A model generated the notes under the pieces. That model was given only the letters and a program-made list of their open reading frames with translations, ran no database searches and was not told the origin of the DNA. Positions 1 to 8,573 of a stretch of DNA of 64,000 nt are shown here, piece after piece. Each line of letters opens with the position of its first letter. Position 1 is the first letter of the stretch. A program made the translations under genes and the position numbers. The stretch is from NCBI RefSeq assembly GCF_042654585.1, contig NZ_JBHSGR010000008.1, forward strand, positions 62,001 to 126,000, written 5' to 3'. Origin of the DNA: Geodermatophilus arenarius. GTDB lineage: Bacteria > Actinomycetota > Actinomycetes > Mycobacteriales > Geodermatophilaceae.

Positions 1-932
1 CGATCCGGCGGGTGGTGCTGTACCCGCCGGACCGGCGCCGGCCGGTGGTCCTGGACAGCGACCGCGACGAGTACCGCGTGGGCGACATGGGCGCGCTCTA
101 CCCGGCCGCCGCCCGCGAGGCGGCCGACGCCGGCGTGCGGCTCGCGCTGGGGACCCGCTACGCCGGGCGCGCGGACGGCGGGTCCCTGCTGGCCGGCCCG
201 GACGGGGTCGCGCGCGTGCGGGCGCGGTTCGTCGTCGGCGCGGACGGCGCCCGGTCCGCCGTCGCCCGCGACCTCGGCCTGGACCGCAACACGCACCTGC
301 TGGTCGGCGCCGAGGAGGTGTTCCCGGTCGCGGACGGCGGGGGACCGCCGACCTTCCACTGCGTGCTCGACCCCTCGCTCGCCCCCGGCTACCTGGCCTG
401 GGTGGTCGACGACGGCCGGCACGCCCACGTCGGCGTCGCCGGGTACGCCGCCCGCTTCCCGGACGGCCTGCGCGCGGCGCTGCGGCGGTTCGCGACGGGG
501 GCGCCGGGCCTGCCCGCGGGCCGGCCGGGCGAGGTGGAGCGGCGCGGCGGGCCGATCCCCGTCGGCGGCCTGCTGCGCCGGATCGGCTGCGCGGACGGGC
601 TGCTCGTGGGCGACGCCGCGGGCGCGGTCTCCCCGCTCACCGCCGGCGGCCTCGACCCGTGCCTGCGGCTGTCCCGGCACGCCGCCGACGTCCTCGACGA
701 CGCGCTGCGGACCGGCCGGGCCGACGCGCTGCGGCACTACGACGGCGCCGCGCTGCGCGCCGCGTTCCGCGGCCGGCTGCTGCTGCGCCGGGGACTCGCG
801 GCGGTGCGCACCCCGGCGATGGCGGCGGCCGCCTTCCCGGTGCTGCGCACGGCGCCCGGGCGCGCCGCGGCACGCCGGGTGCTCTTCGGGGACCGCTCCT
901 TCCCCGACCCCGCGCGACGTACCGTCTCCTGA
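1..932 (+). CDS. FAD-dependent oxidoreductase, geranylgeranyl-reductase-like (5' partial)
   Basis: The reading frame is already open at the window edge, so the N-terminus with the first FAD-binding motif lies outside. The visible part contains the mid-protein motif VVGADGARSAVAR and, later, GLLVGDAAGAVSPLTAGG, where the GD motif contacts the FAD ribityl chain. This pairing is typical of the group A flavin monooxygenase and geranylgeranyl reductase superfamily. The C-terminal third is Arg- and Ala-rich and probably helical. The substrate cannot be read from the sequence; reduction of isoprenoid chains or hydroxylation are both possible. It runs in the same direction as the kinase gene that starts 75 bases downstream. 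Confidence 0.75.
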   Translation, partial: IRRVVLYPPDRRRPVVLDSDRDEYRVGDMGALYPAAAREAADAGVRLALGTRYAGRADGGSLLAGPDGVARVRARFVVGADGARSAVARDLGLDRNTHLLVGAEEVFPVADGGGPPTFHCVLDPSLAPGYLAWVVDDGRHAHVGVAGYAARFPDGLRAALRRFATGAPGLPAGRPGEVERRGGPIPVGGLLRRIGCADGLLVGDAAGAVSPLTAGGLDPCLRLSRHAADVLDDALRTGRADALRHYDGAALRAAFRGRLLLRRGLAAVRTPAMAAAAFPVLRTAPGRAAARRVLFGDRSFPDPARRTVS

Positions 933-1006
933 GGCCGGTCGTCCCCGCCGCGGGCGTCCGGCGGCCGGGGGGACCGGCCACCGGACGACGAGGGGGAAGA
1001 GGACCG

Positions 1007-2458
1007 ATGCGCCCGACGGGCGACCTGCTGGGCGGCCGCTACCGGCTGGACTCCGTCCTCGCCAGCGGCGGCATGGGACGGGTCTGGCGGGGGCACGACA
1101 CGCTGCTCGACCGGCCGGTCGCGGTGAAGGTCCTGCGCAGCGAGTACACCGGCGACCCGTCCTTCCTGCAGCGCTTCCGTGCGGAGGCGCGGCACGCGGC
1201 GCAGCTGTCCGACCCGCACATCGCCGCGGTGCACGACTACGGCGAGACGGTCAGCCCGGACGGCGAGCCGCTGGCCTACCTCGTGATGGAGCTGGTGGCC
1301 GGGGAGCCGCTGTCGGCTGTTCTCGCCCGCGCCGGCCGGCTGGACGCGACGGAGACGCTGCGCATCGTGCGGCAGGCCGCCGCGGGGCTGGCCACGGCGC
1401 ACGCCGCCGGCGTCGTCCACCGGGACGTCAAGCCGGGCAACGTGCTCGTCGTGCCGGACGGCGGGGTCAAGATCACCGACTTCGGGATCGCCCGCTCGGC
1501 GTCGAGCGTCCACATGACCCAGACCGGGCAGGTGATGGGGACCGCCCAGTACATCTCCCCGGAGCAGGTGCAGGGCGCCAAGGCCTCGCCCGCCAGCGAC
1601 GTCTACGGCCTCGGCGTCGTCGCCCACCAGTGCCTCACGGGACGGGTGCCCTTCGACGCCGAGAGCCCGGTGCAGGTGCTCCTCATGCACGTCCAGCAGC
1701 AGCCGCCGCCGCTGCCGGCCGACGTGCCGGCGGACGTCCGCGCGCTGGTCGAGCGGGCGATGGCCAAGGACCCGGCCGCCCGCTTCCCCGACGGCGCCGC
1801 CCTGCGCGACGCCGTCGACGCGGTGCTCGCCGGCCGGCCGGCCCCGGGCGCGTCGTCGGCCACGCTCGTCCTCCCCGTCGCGGCCCCGCAGCAGACGACC
1901 GTCCTCCCGGCCGACGCGACGGCGCCCTCCGACGTCCCCGGGGAGGGGCCGCGGCGCCGCCGGCTGCTCGCCGGTGCGCTCGCGCTGCTCGTCCTCGCCG
2001 TCGTCGGGGTGGCGGTCGTCCTCGGCACCCGCGGGGACCCCTCCCCGTCCGCGGCGCCGTCGTCCTCCCCGTCCGCGTCGCAGCCCGTGACCTCGTCCTC
2101 GGCCCCGTCGCCGTCCGCCCCGACCACGACCCAGCCCGCGCCGCCCCCCACGGTCGACGTCGTGGCCGCCGCCCTGGTCGGGCGCCCCTTCCCCGACGTC
2201 CAGGCGGAGCTGGTCGCCCTGGGGCTCCAGGTGCAGCCGGGCACGGTCGTCACCGGCGACGTCCCGGAGGGGCAGGTGGTCGCCGTCGACCCCACCGGCC
2301 CGGTCGTCGTGGGGTCGGCGGTCACCGTCACCTACGCCACGCCGCCCCCGGTGCAGGACGAGGAGGAGGACGAGGGCGGGGACGACGAGGGCAACGGGAA
2401 CGGGAACGGCAAGGGCAACGGCAGGGGCCGCGGGAACGGCAACGGCGGCGGCGACTGA
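1007..2458 (+). CDS. Membrane-anchored Ser/Thr protein kinase with one PASTA domain (PknB-like)
   Basis: The 483-residue protein is a Hanks-type kinase: glycine loop near residues 20-27, catalytic Lys in VAVKVL (about 41), HRD motif VVHRDVKPGN (about 138-145), DFG near 158-160, and an activation loop TQTGQVMGTAQYISPEQ that carries likely autophosphorylated threonines. A Ser/Pro/Thr linker surrounds one transmembrane helix near 315-335, followed by a single extracellular PASTA domain and a Gly/Asn/Asp-rich tail. PknB homologues usually carry several PASTA units, so one is a reduced sensor. ATG at 1007 is chosen because the kinase domain begins directly after it and a GGGGGAAGAGGA stretch precedes it; the longer open frame upstream overlaps the previous gene. 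Likely role: envelope or cell-wall signalling. Confidence 0.9.
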   Translation: MRPTGDLLGGRYRLDSVLASGGMGRVWRGHDTLLDRPVAVKVLRSEYTGDPSFLQRFRAEARHAAQLSDPHIAAVHDYGETVSPDGEPLAYLVMELVAGEPLSAVLARAGRLDATETLRIVRQAAAGLATAHAAGVVHRDVKPGNVLVVPDGGVKITDFGIARSASSVHMTQTGQVMGTAQYISPEQVQGAKASPASDVYGLGVVAHQCLTGRVPFDAESPVQVLLMHVQQQPPPLPADVPADVRALVERAMAKDPAARFPDGAALRDAVDAVLAGRPAPGASSATLVLPVAAPQQTTVLPADATAPSDVPGEGPRRRRLLAGALALLVLAVVGVAVVLGTRGDPSPSAAPSSSPSASQPVTSSSAPSPSAPTTTQPAPPPTVDVVAAALVGRPFPDVQAELVALGLQVQPGTVVTGDVPEGQVVAVDPTGPVVVGSAVTVTYATPPPVQDEEEDEGGDDEGNGNGNGKGNGRGRGNGNGGGD

Positions 2459-2469
2459 CCGCCCGGGCC

Positions 2470-2970
2470 TCAGAGCACGGACAGGCCGTACATCTCCCCG
2501 AGCGGGTCGGCGATCAGCTCGATGCGGGCGCCGTCGGGGTCGCGGAAGTAGACCGAGACGCCGCTGTGCACCTCGTGCGGCACCCCGGCGTCGGTGAGCC
2601 GCCGCACCAGCTCGTGCCAGCGCTCGGGCTCGACGCTGATGGCCATGTGGTGCAGCCCGCCGAGCACCTCGGCGTAGGGGCCGACGTCCAGGCCGGGGAA
2701 GTCGAAGAACGCCAGCAGGTTGCCGTTGCCGATGTCGAAGAAGAAGTGCGAGGAGCCGGGGTAGTCGCGGTTCTCGACCAGCTCGGTCAGCGGGAAGCCG
2801 AGGACCTCCTGGTAGAAGCGCACGGTCCGCTCGACGTCGCTGCTGATCAGCGCGGTGTGGTGCAGGCCGCGGGCGGTCGAGGGCGGGCGCTCGCCGGCCG
2901 GCTTCAGGTGCGCGGCGCGGATGCGGTCGCGCTCGGCCTCCAGGGCGCTCAGGTCGCGGGTCTCGGTCAT
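2470..2970 (-). CDS. VOC family (glyoxalase/dioxygenase-fold) protein
   Basis: This 166-residue protein is built from paired beta-alpha-beta-beta-beta units. Candidate metal ligands are the His in GLHHTALIS, the His in LHHMAISVEP and the Glu in ARIELIADP, placed as in glyoxalase I or extradiol-dioxygenase-like proteins. The segment RTVRFYQEVLGFPL is the usual first VOC helix. The reaction is not identifiable; the family includes dioxygenases, isomerases and antibiotic-binding proteins. It converges with the kinase gene, with 11 bases between the stops, and probably follows the GNAT gene in one transcript (7-base gap). Confidence 0.85.
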   Translation of the reverse strand: MTETRDLSALEAERDRIRAAHLKPAGERPPSTARGLHHTALISSDVERTVRFYQEVLGFPLTELVENRDYPGSSHFFFDIGNGNLLAFFDFPGLDVGPYAEVLGGLHHMAISVEPERWHELVRRLTDAGVPHEVHSGVSVYFRDPDGARIELIADPLGEMYGLSVL

Positions 2971-2977
2971 CGGGGTC

Positions 2978-3361
2978 TCACCTCGGGTCGTCGGGGGTCG
3001 GGTGGTCGGCGGCCGGCGCCAGCCCGAACTGTGCCCTGCGGTCGGCTGGCACGAGGTCGAGGTAGTCCGGGTGCCGCCGGATGTGACCCCGGATGAACGG
3101 GCAGAACGGCAGGACCCGCGCACCCGCCTCGCGGGCGGCGTCGAGGGCGCCGCGCGCGAGCACGGAGCCGAGCCCGCGGCCCTCGAAGGCCGGATCGACG
3201 ACGGTGTGGGTGAACGACAGCGCCGACGCCGTCCGCCGGTACTCGGCGTAGCCGGCGACCGCGCCGTCCACGAGGACCTCGAAGCGGCTGGCCGCCGTGT
3301 CGTCGACGACCACCGGTGCACTGTCGGTCACGGGTCTGTCGGTCACGGGTCCGTCGGTCAC
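2978..3361 (-). CDS. GNAT-fold N-acetyltransferase, small YjdJ type
   Basis: About 127 residues. The acetyl-CoA pyrophosphate loop is seen in VVDPAFEGRGLGSVLARGAL, and the tail has the CPFIRGHIRRHPDY pattern typical of short single-domain YjdJ-type acetyltransferases. Three in-frame GTG codons at 3361, 3346 and 3331 each begin a copy of a VTD[GRS] repeat. GTG 3361 is preferred because a GGAGG sits a few bases upstream of it. The family acetylates small molecules or protein N-termini; no substrate can be inferred here. It is probably co-transcribed with the VOC gene downstream. Confidence 0.8.
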   Translation of the reverse strand: MTDGPVTDRPVTDSAPVVVDDTAASRFEVLVDGAVAGYAEYRRTASALSFTHTVVDPAFEGRGLGSVLARGALDAAREAGARVLPFCPFIRGHIRRHPDYLDLVPADRRAQFGLAPAADHPTPDDPR

Positions 3362-3364
3362 GGG
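3320..3364 (-). repeat. Three 15-bp tandem repeats spanning the GNAT start codon
   Basis: Three near-identical 15-bp units (core GTCGGTCACGGG on the plus strand) lie head to tail. On the minus strand each supplies an in-frame GTG followed by ACCGAC, so any of the three could initiate translation and the protein N-terminus reads as repeated VTDGP/VTDRP/VTDS. Confidence 0.85.
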
Positions 3365-3722
3365 TCTCCTCCGTTCGTCCCGGGGATGATCGCGCATCCC
3401 GGCCGGGCGCGGTCCCGGTCCGCCTGCGCCACCGCCGGGACGCGCCGGGGGTTGAGCCGAAACGGCGTCGTCGTGCGGTTTCGGCACATCCACACGCACG
3501 CGTGAGCGCGGAACGGTCGACATGTGGGCGGTTGGAGGAGCCGGTCACCGTCCGTGTCGGTGGCCTTCGCAACGATCCGACTACGCCGTGTCACGCGAGC
3601 GCCGCACCGGGGTCCGCGTCGCGCGCCGCGCCCCTACGTTTCTGCCACCCGCTCCGCCCTCACCCGGCGGGCGCGGCCGCCGTCGCGCTTCCCCCGCGGC
3701 GGCCCCATGGACGGGATGAACG
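3362..3722. other. Intergenic region between divergent genes, with one inverted repeat
   Basis: This 361-base stretch separates the GNAT gene (leftward) from the hypothetical gene at 3723 (rightward) and should hold both promoters. An inverted repeat with arms GCCGAAAC (3456-3463) and GTTTCGGC (3478-3485) could be an operator or hairpin. Open frames here overlap one another and show no family resemblance, so no gene is called. Confidence 0.5.
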
Positions 3723-4343
3723 GTGGAACCAGTGGCACTCCGCAGCAGTGAGATCAGGGTCGACGGCCAGGCACGCCTGGGCTGGTGGCTCGTCGTCGAC
3801 GACGGGCAGGGACGCGACCGCCTCGTCGACGGTCCCTTCCCCGACCGGTCGGAGGCGGCCTGGGCCGCCTCGATGCACGCCGGCGACGCCCGGCCGGTCT
3901 ACGGCGTCCTGCGGCCCGACGGCGGCCTGCACCGCCGCCCCTCCCCGCAGGAGCTGGCCTGGCTGGGCCACCTCGGCGACCAGCTCGACCGGCTGCCCGC
4001 GGACTGGGACGCGGAGCTGACCGACGAGGACCCGCTGGCCACCCTGGTCGTCGAGGTCACCGCCGCGCTGACCGAGGCCGGCCTGCCGCTGTGGGACGCC
4101 GCCGGTGACGGCGCCGCGCTCGGCGGGGCCTGCGTCAGCGCCGAGCCCGCCCTCGACGGCGTCGTCGTCGGCTGGCGGCAGCACGACCGGATGAGCGTCG
4201 AGCAGGTGCACGGCCTGGTCGCCGACATCTCGGTGCAGGCCGTCATGAACCGCGCGCTCGCCGACGTGCTCTGGCTGCGCGGCCTCGACGTCACGCCGCT
4301 CGGCGAGGAGGCCGGCGGACACGTCGTCCGCTACGCCGAGTAA
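3723..4343 (+). CDS. Unknown protein, C-terminal-domain-only member of a local paralogous family
   Basis: I do not recognise a named family. The 206-residue soluble protein is closely related over its whole length to the C-terminal two thirds of the protein encoded at 5230-6159. Shared blocks include RRPSPQ, LDRLPxDWDxEL, TDEDxLxTLVVEV, WRQHDRMSV and MNxxLADVL. The composition is acidic with many tryptophans. GTG at 3723 is the start, a few bases after the alternative ATG GACGGG. No signal peptide or membrane helix is visible. Two related copies within 2.5 kb suggest tandem duplication followed by gain or loss of an N-terminal membrane anchor. Confidence 0.7.
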   Translation: MEPVALRSSEIRVDGQARLGWWLVVDDGQGRDRLVDGPFPDRSEAAWAASMHAGDARPVYGVLRPDGGLHRRPSPQELAWLGHLGDQLDRLPADWDAELTDEDPLATLVVEVTAALTEAGLPLWDAAGDGAALGGACVSAEPALDGVVVGWRQHDRMSVEQVHGLVADISVQAVMNRALADVLWLRGLDVTPLGEEAGGHVVRYAE

Positions 4344-4403
4344 GCGCCGCACGCGCCACACAGCACGCCCTCCCGGGACGCCGTCGACACCGACGGCGTC
4401 CCG

Positions 4404-4712
4404 GTGTCGTTCCCGGGTCCCGCCTCCCGCCGGACCCCCGTGGCAGGCTCCGGGCGACCCGGGACGGCGAGGACGGAGGCGGACGCGCCCCGGGCCGGGT
4501 CCACCGAGGGACCGCACGAGGAGCGGCACCGCGACGGGTCCCTGCGCGCCCGCGGGCACGTCGTCGGCGGGCGGCCCGTCGGCTGCGGGGAGTGGTTCCG
4601 CCTCGACGGGACGGAGCTGCCCTCCGGGTGGTCCGACCGCGGCCGCCCGACCGGCGAGTGGACCACCCACGACAGCAGCGGCGCGCCCCGTGAGACGGCC
4701 ACCCGGGGCTGA
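4404..4712 (+). CDS. MORN-repeat-like small protein
   Basis: About 102 residues. The second half reads as MORN-like units: HRDGSLRARGHVVGGRPVG, then GEWFRLDGTELPSG, then GRPTGEWTTHDSSG. Such GxWxxYxxDG arrays also occur in YwqK-type proteins annotated as antitoxin-like. The first 40 residues are low-complexity Arg/Gly/Pro and may not be translated; GTG 4404 and GTG 4440 are both possible starts and neither has a clear ribosome site. No toxin-like partner gene is adjacent, so an antitoxin role is not supported. Confidence 0.55.
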   Translation: MSFPGPASRRTPVAGSGRPGTARTEADAPRAGSTEGPHEERHRDGSLRARGHVVGGRPVGCGEWFRLDGTELPSGWSDRGRPTGEWTTHDSSGAPRETATRG

Positions 4713-4963
4713 CCGCCCCCGACACGCCGCCGCCCGGGATCACCGACCGGGCGCGGACGCCGTCCACGCGGGGGGACGCACCGCGAGTCGACAAGACGTC
4801 GTCGGTTGCCCACGGTCACCACCCCCGCGGACGGGCGCACACAACGATCACGTGACGCCGCCGCGGGAGCCGTGTCCAGCAGGGGTCCCGCGGGGCGCCC
4901 GGGCCCGATGCTCTCGGTGTCCCCGGCACTTCCCCGGCCGGGACGTCGTCCTGGAGGAACACC

Positions 4964-5230
4964 GTGAGCGCGCCCACCCTGCCGGCACCCCGCCGGACCT
5001 CCCCGTCCCCGCTACCGCCCGGGGACGGGCTCGGCATCGCCGACCTGCTCGACCTGCTCGGCCTCGAGTCCGACGCCGGCCTGCCCGCCGACGACCCCGC
5101 CCTCGACGCCCCCGCCCTCCCCGGCCCCGCCGTCCGCGTGCCGGTGGACCCGGTGGCGGTCGTGCGCGGCTGGGTGCGGCGGGCGGCCGACTGGGGCGCC
5201 GGTCCGCAGCGGTCCTGGTGCGCCTGGTGA
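4964..5230 (+). CDS. Small unknown protein coupled to the following membrane-anchored paralogue
   Basis: 88 residues, starting at GTG 4964 with GGAGG 7 bases upstream. It is rich in Pro, Ala and Asp with a helical stretch GLGIADLLDLLGLESD and no membrane segment. Its TGA stop overlaps the next ATG (TGATG, 5228-5232), so the two genes are probably translationally coupled and may work together. I recognise no family. Codon bias (third-position G/C) matches real genes here. Confidence 0.55.
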   Translation: MSAPTLPAPRRTSPSPLPPGDGLGIADLLDLLGLESDAGLPADDPALDAPALPGPAVRVPVDPVAVVRGWVRRAADWGAGPQRSWCAW

Positions 5231-6159
5231 TGACCGCCGTCCTGCTCTGGCCGGTGGTCGCCGTCCTGGGGTTCCTCGCGACGGCCGGGCTGGTCGTCGC
5301 GCTCGGCCGCAGCTCGACGGCCCGCTACGAGTTCGAGCGCAACGCCGCGAGCCGGCGGGAGCCGCCGGCCGGCCCGCCCGCGCCGGTCGCGGCGGGCGGT
5401 GACGACACCGTCCCCGTCCTGCTCAAGGCGCCGGTGCCGGCCCTGCCGACCGGCGGCGGCGAGGCCGCCGCGGCCGGCGCCGTCGCGACGGCCACCCCGG
5501 CCCGCACCGCCGTGGGGCTGGCGACCCACCCCGCCGGGCGGCGCAGCGCCTCGGCCGGCGCGCCGACGGCGTGGTGGCTGGCCGACGGGACCGGGGACCG
5601 GCCCGTCGCGCTCGCCGGGCCGTTCGACGACCGGGTGGAGGCGGACTGGGCGGCCGTGGCCTGCGAGCTCGACGGCGCGGTCCGCACCGTGCACGGCGTG
5701 CTCCGCGAGGACGGCACCGTCGCCCGGCGCCCCTCGCCGCAGGACCGGGCGTGGCTGACCGAGCTCGGCACCCAGCTCGACCGGCTGCCCGAGGACTGGG
5801 ACGAGCTGCTCACCGACGAGGACGCGCTGACCACGCTGGTCGTGGAGGTCGCCGCCGCACTGGTCGAGGCCGGCCTGTCGCTGCACGACTGCTCGGCCAC
5901 CGACCCGGGGACCGCCGCCGCCGGCGGGGTGTGCCTGACGCCGGAGACCACCCACGGCGGGGTCCTGGTGAGCTGGCGCCAGCACGACCGGATGAGCGTG
6001 CAGCAGGTCCGCGGTGCCGCGCTGGACACGGCCGTGCAGCGGACCATGAACGCGCTGCTCGCCGACGTGCTCGCGCAGTTCGGCTTCGTCGTCGACCCGT
6101 TCGGGCCGGAGGGCTGCTCCCTGGTCACCGCGATCCGCACCCACCCCCTCGGGGACTGA
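5230..6159 (+). CDS. Membrane-anchored unknown protein, paralogue of the 3723 gene product
   Basis: 309 residues. An N-terminal helix (LLWPVVAVLGFLATAGLVVA) is followed by SSTARYEFERNAASRRE, then a long Ala/Pro linker to about residue 105, then a domain matching the protein encoded at 3723-4343 (RRPSPQ, LDRLPEDWDELLTDED, SWRQHDRMSV). The N-terminal helix plus ARYE[FR]E block also matches the whole 58-residue protein at 20581. The ORF could be extended upstream in frame to 4690, but ATG 5230 is chosen because it follows the TGATG junction and starts the hydrophobic helix. Function unknown; topology suggests one helix with the conserved domain in the cytoplasm. Confidence 0.7.
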   Translation: MTAVLLWPVVAVLGFLATAGLVVALGRSSTARYEFERNAASRREPPAGPPAPVAAGGDDTVPVLLKAPVPALPTGGGEAAAAGAVATATPARTAVGLATHPAGRRSASAGAPTAWWLADGTGDRPVALAGPFDDRVEADWAAVACELDGAVRTVHGVLREDGTVARRPSPQDRAWLTELGTQLDRLPEDWDELLTDEDALTTLVVEVAAALVEAGLSLHDCSATDPGTAAAGGVCLTPETTHGGVLVSWRQHDRMSVQQVRGAALDTAVQRTMNALLADVLAQFGFVVDPFGPEGCSLVTAIRTHPLGD

Positions 6160-6353
6160 CCGGCGGGTGGCGGGTCGGGGCCGTGCGGGACCGTGCCGGG
6201 CCGGCGCCCGCCCCCTGCCCGCCCCCGGCCCGTCGTCGCGGCGGGCGTGCCCGCCCCGCGCAGCGACGGCGCGCCGCGGGCGGTGCCGGCGTCCCGGACC
6301 GGCGCGCGGCGCCGTTGACCGCGGGGTCGCCGCCGGGGAGCCTCGCTGTCACG

Positions 6354-7745
6354 ATGCCCGCCGCCGCCCGCTCGCGCCGCCCGGCCGCCGGCGTCCTGCT
6401 GGTGGCGGGGGTGCTGGCGGGCGGCTGCACCTCCGTCGTCCCCGGTACGGCCTCCCCGACGGGGACGGCGACCACCGACGCCACCGACGTCGAGGTGCGG
6501 GTGCACCTGGCCGAGGACGGCGACCCGGCCGACCGGGTGGCCCGCAACGCGGTGGCCGACGTCCTCGCCTGGTGGGAGCGGACCTACCCGGAGGTGTTCG
6601 GCGGGCGGTTCGGGCCGATCGAGGGCGGCTTCTGGTCGGTCGACCCCGCCGAGACCGACCCCGCCGCCCTGCCCGACGGCGTCTGCTTCCCCGACGACGT
6701 CGACGACCTCGCCGACAACGCGTTCTACTGCGGCGACGACGACGTCGTCGTCTACGACCGGGCCTGGCTGGCCGACCTGGTCGGGGACTACGGGCCGTTC
6801 ATCGTCGCCGAGATCATGGCGCACGAGATCAGCCACGCCGTCCAGGCGCAGGCCGGTCTCGACGACCCCTCGATCGTCGCGGAGACGCAGGCCGAGTGCT
6901 TCGCCGGCGCGTGGACCAAGTGGGTGGTCACCGGGCACTCCGAGCACTTCGCCGTGCGGCCCAAGGAGCTCGACCCGTACCTGCTCGGCTACCTGTACTT
7001 CGGTGACGCCGTCGGCACCCCGCCCGACGCCGAGGACGCGCACGGGTCGCTGTTCGACCAGCTGTCGGCCTTCCAGGAGGGCTACGCCGACGGTCCGGGG
7101 GCGTGCGCCGCCTTCGACGGGTCCCGCGTGTTCACCCAGGAGGAGGTCCTCCCGCGCCCGGGCGGGCGCGACCGGTCCTACCGCGCGGTGGTCGACGGCG
7201 CCGACGACGTGCTGGCCGGTTTCTGGCAGCAGGCCCTGACCCGCGGCTTCCCGGGCACCGGCCCGCTCGGCGGCCCGTTCGCCGCGCCCGAGGTCCGGGC
7301 CGCCGACGGCGCGGGCGCGGTGTGCACCGGCGAGGGCGCCGAGCTGGACCTGCAGTTCTGTCCCGGGGACGGCTCGGTCCGCTACGACGCCGCCGGCCTG
7401 CTCGAGCCGGCCTTCCACGAGGTCGGCGACTTCGCCGTGACGACGCTGCTCGGCCTGCCCTACGCGCTGGCCGTCCGCGAGCAGCGCGGGCTGTCCGTGG
7501 ACGACCCGGAGGCGGTGACCAGCGCGGTGTGCGCCACCGGCTGGCTGGCCCGCGAGGCCCACCTCGGCGCGCTCGACGGCGCGCCGCTGGACCTCTCGCC
7601 CGGCGACGTCGACGAGGCGGCGGTGGTGCTGCTGCGGTACGCCACCGAGCCGACCGTCGTCCCGGAGTCGGGCCTGTCCGGCTTCGAGCTGGTCGACTCC
7701 TTCCGGCAGGGCTTCGTCGAGGGCGGCGACGCCTGCGGGCTCTAG
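6354..7745 (+). CDS. Lipoprotein neutral zinc metallopeptidase
   Basis: 463 residues. A lipoprotein signal ends at the lipobox VLAGGC, so the mature protein is tethered to the outer face of the membrane. The zinc-binding motif HEISHAVQ lies near residue 160, with a probable third ligand in the following ETQAECFAGAW helix; this arrangement resembles YpfJ/neutral zinc metallopeptidases. Several cysteines (CFPDDVDDL, FYCGDDD, VCTGEG, LQFCPGD) could form disulfides outside the cell. ATG 6354 follows GGGGAG and begins the signal peptide directly. It converges with the hydrolase gene. Substrate unknown. Confidence 0.8.
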   Translation: MPAAARSRRPAAGVLLVAGVLAGGCTSVVPGTASPTGTATTDATDVEVRVHLAEDGDPADRVARNAVADVLAWWERTYPEVFGGRFGPIEGGFWSVDPAETDPAALPDGVCFPDDVDDLADNAFYCGDDDVVVYDRAWLADLVGDYGPFIVAEIMAHEISHAVQAQAGLDDPSIVAETQAECFAGAWTKWVVTGHSEHFAVRPKELDPYLLGYLYFGDAVGTPPDAEDAHGSLFDQLSAFQEGYADGPGACAAFDGSRVFTQEEVLPRPGGRDRSYRAVVDGADDVLAGFWQQALTRGFPGTGPLGGPFAAPEVRAADGAGAVCTGEGAELDLQFCPGDGSVRYDAAGLLEPAFHEVGDFAVTTLLGLPYALAVREQRGLSVDDPEAVTSAVCATGWLAREAHLGALDGAPLDLSPGDVDEAAVVLLRYATEPTVVPESGLSGFELVDSFRQGFVEGGDACGL

Positions 7746-7754
7746 GCGCCTGCT

Positions 7755-8573
7755 CTAGTCGGTGTCGAGGAAGTCCTCGACCACCGGCGCGAGCTCGTCG
7801 GCCTCGGTGACCAGCGCCAGGTGCCCGCCGCGGTACACGTGCAGCCGGGCGTCGGGGATCAGCCGCGCCATGATCCGGGCGTTGACCAGCGGGACGATCG
7901 GGTCGTCGTCACCGGCCACCACCAGCGTCGGCTGCCGCACCAGGGAGAGGAACGGCAGGCTGCTCCAGCCCGAGCTCGCGGCCAGCTGGTAGTAGTAGCC
8001 GCGCCGCGGGCCGGTGCGCTCGTGCGCGTGCAGCGCCCGGGCGGCCCGCTCGGGGTCGGTGCGCACCGACCCGCCGTAGATGGTCGGCGCGATCCGCCGG
8101 GCGTACTCGGCGTCGCGGTGCCGCCGCGGCGTGAGCATGTGCGAGAGCACCCGCGGCGAGGCGGGCACCATCAGCGCGCCGGTGCCGGTGGCCGCGAGCA
8201 CCAGCCGGCGGCAGCGGCGGCGGTGCTGGACGGCGAAGTGCTGCGCCAGGCCGCCGCCCCAGGACAGCCCCAGGACGTCGACCGGCCCGTCGTGGCCCAG
8301 CCGGCGCAGCACCCCGGCCACCACCGGTGTCAGCGTGCCCAGCACGTAGGGGACGACCGGCCGCGGGGACCCGCCCACGCCCGGGACGTCGAACCGGATC
8401 ACGGTGCGCCGCGGGTCGAGCGCGTCCACGAAGGGCTGCAGCACCTCGAGGCTCGCGCCGATGCCGTTCATGAGCAGCAGCGGCGGCGTCGTGCCGTCGC
8501 CGCGCCGCTCGGCCACCCGGAGGGTGCGGCCGAGGACGGTCAGCGTGCCGACGGACTCACTTCTCGAGGACAT
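7755..8573 (-). CDS. Alpha/beta hydrolase, probable PHA depolymerase-type partner of phaC
   Basis: 272 residues of alpha/beta-hydrolase fold: oxyanion region LLLMNGIGASLE, nucleophile elbow GLSWGGG, Asp in VVAGDDDPIV and His in RGGHLAL near the C-terminus. The oxyanion sequence NGIGAS and length match intracellular poly(3-hydroxyalkanoate) depolymerases of the PhaZ type. The start ATG at 8573 lies inside the 3' end of phaC (17-base overlap), supporting co-translation with the polymerase. Alternatively it may be a generic esterase; the context makes storage-polymer turnover the better guess. Confidence 0.8.
   Translation of the reverse strand: MSSRSESVGTLTVLGRTLRVAERRGDGTTPPLLLMNGIGASLEVLQPFVDALDPRRTVIRFDVPGVGGSPRPVVPYVLGTLTPVVAGVLRRLGHDGPVDVLGLSWGGGLAQHFAVQHRRRCRRLVLAATGTGALMVPASPRVLSHMLTPRRHRDAEYARRIAPTIYGGSVRTDPERAARALHAHERTGPRRGYYYQLAASSGWSSLPFLSLVRQPTLVVAGDDDPIVPLVNARIMARLIPDARLHVYRGGHLALVTEADELAPVVEDFLDTD

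Noticed and set aside
3524..3751. Several short overlapping frames upstream of 3723
   Set aside because: They overlap each other and the 3723 gene, lack ribosome sites and are Arg/Pro-rich shadows.
4404..4712. Toxin-antitoxin locus based on the MORN-like (YwqK-type) protein
   Set aside because: No toxin-like gene is adjacent, and the antitoxin label for this family is not well supported.
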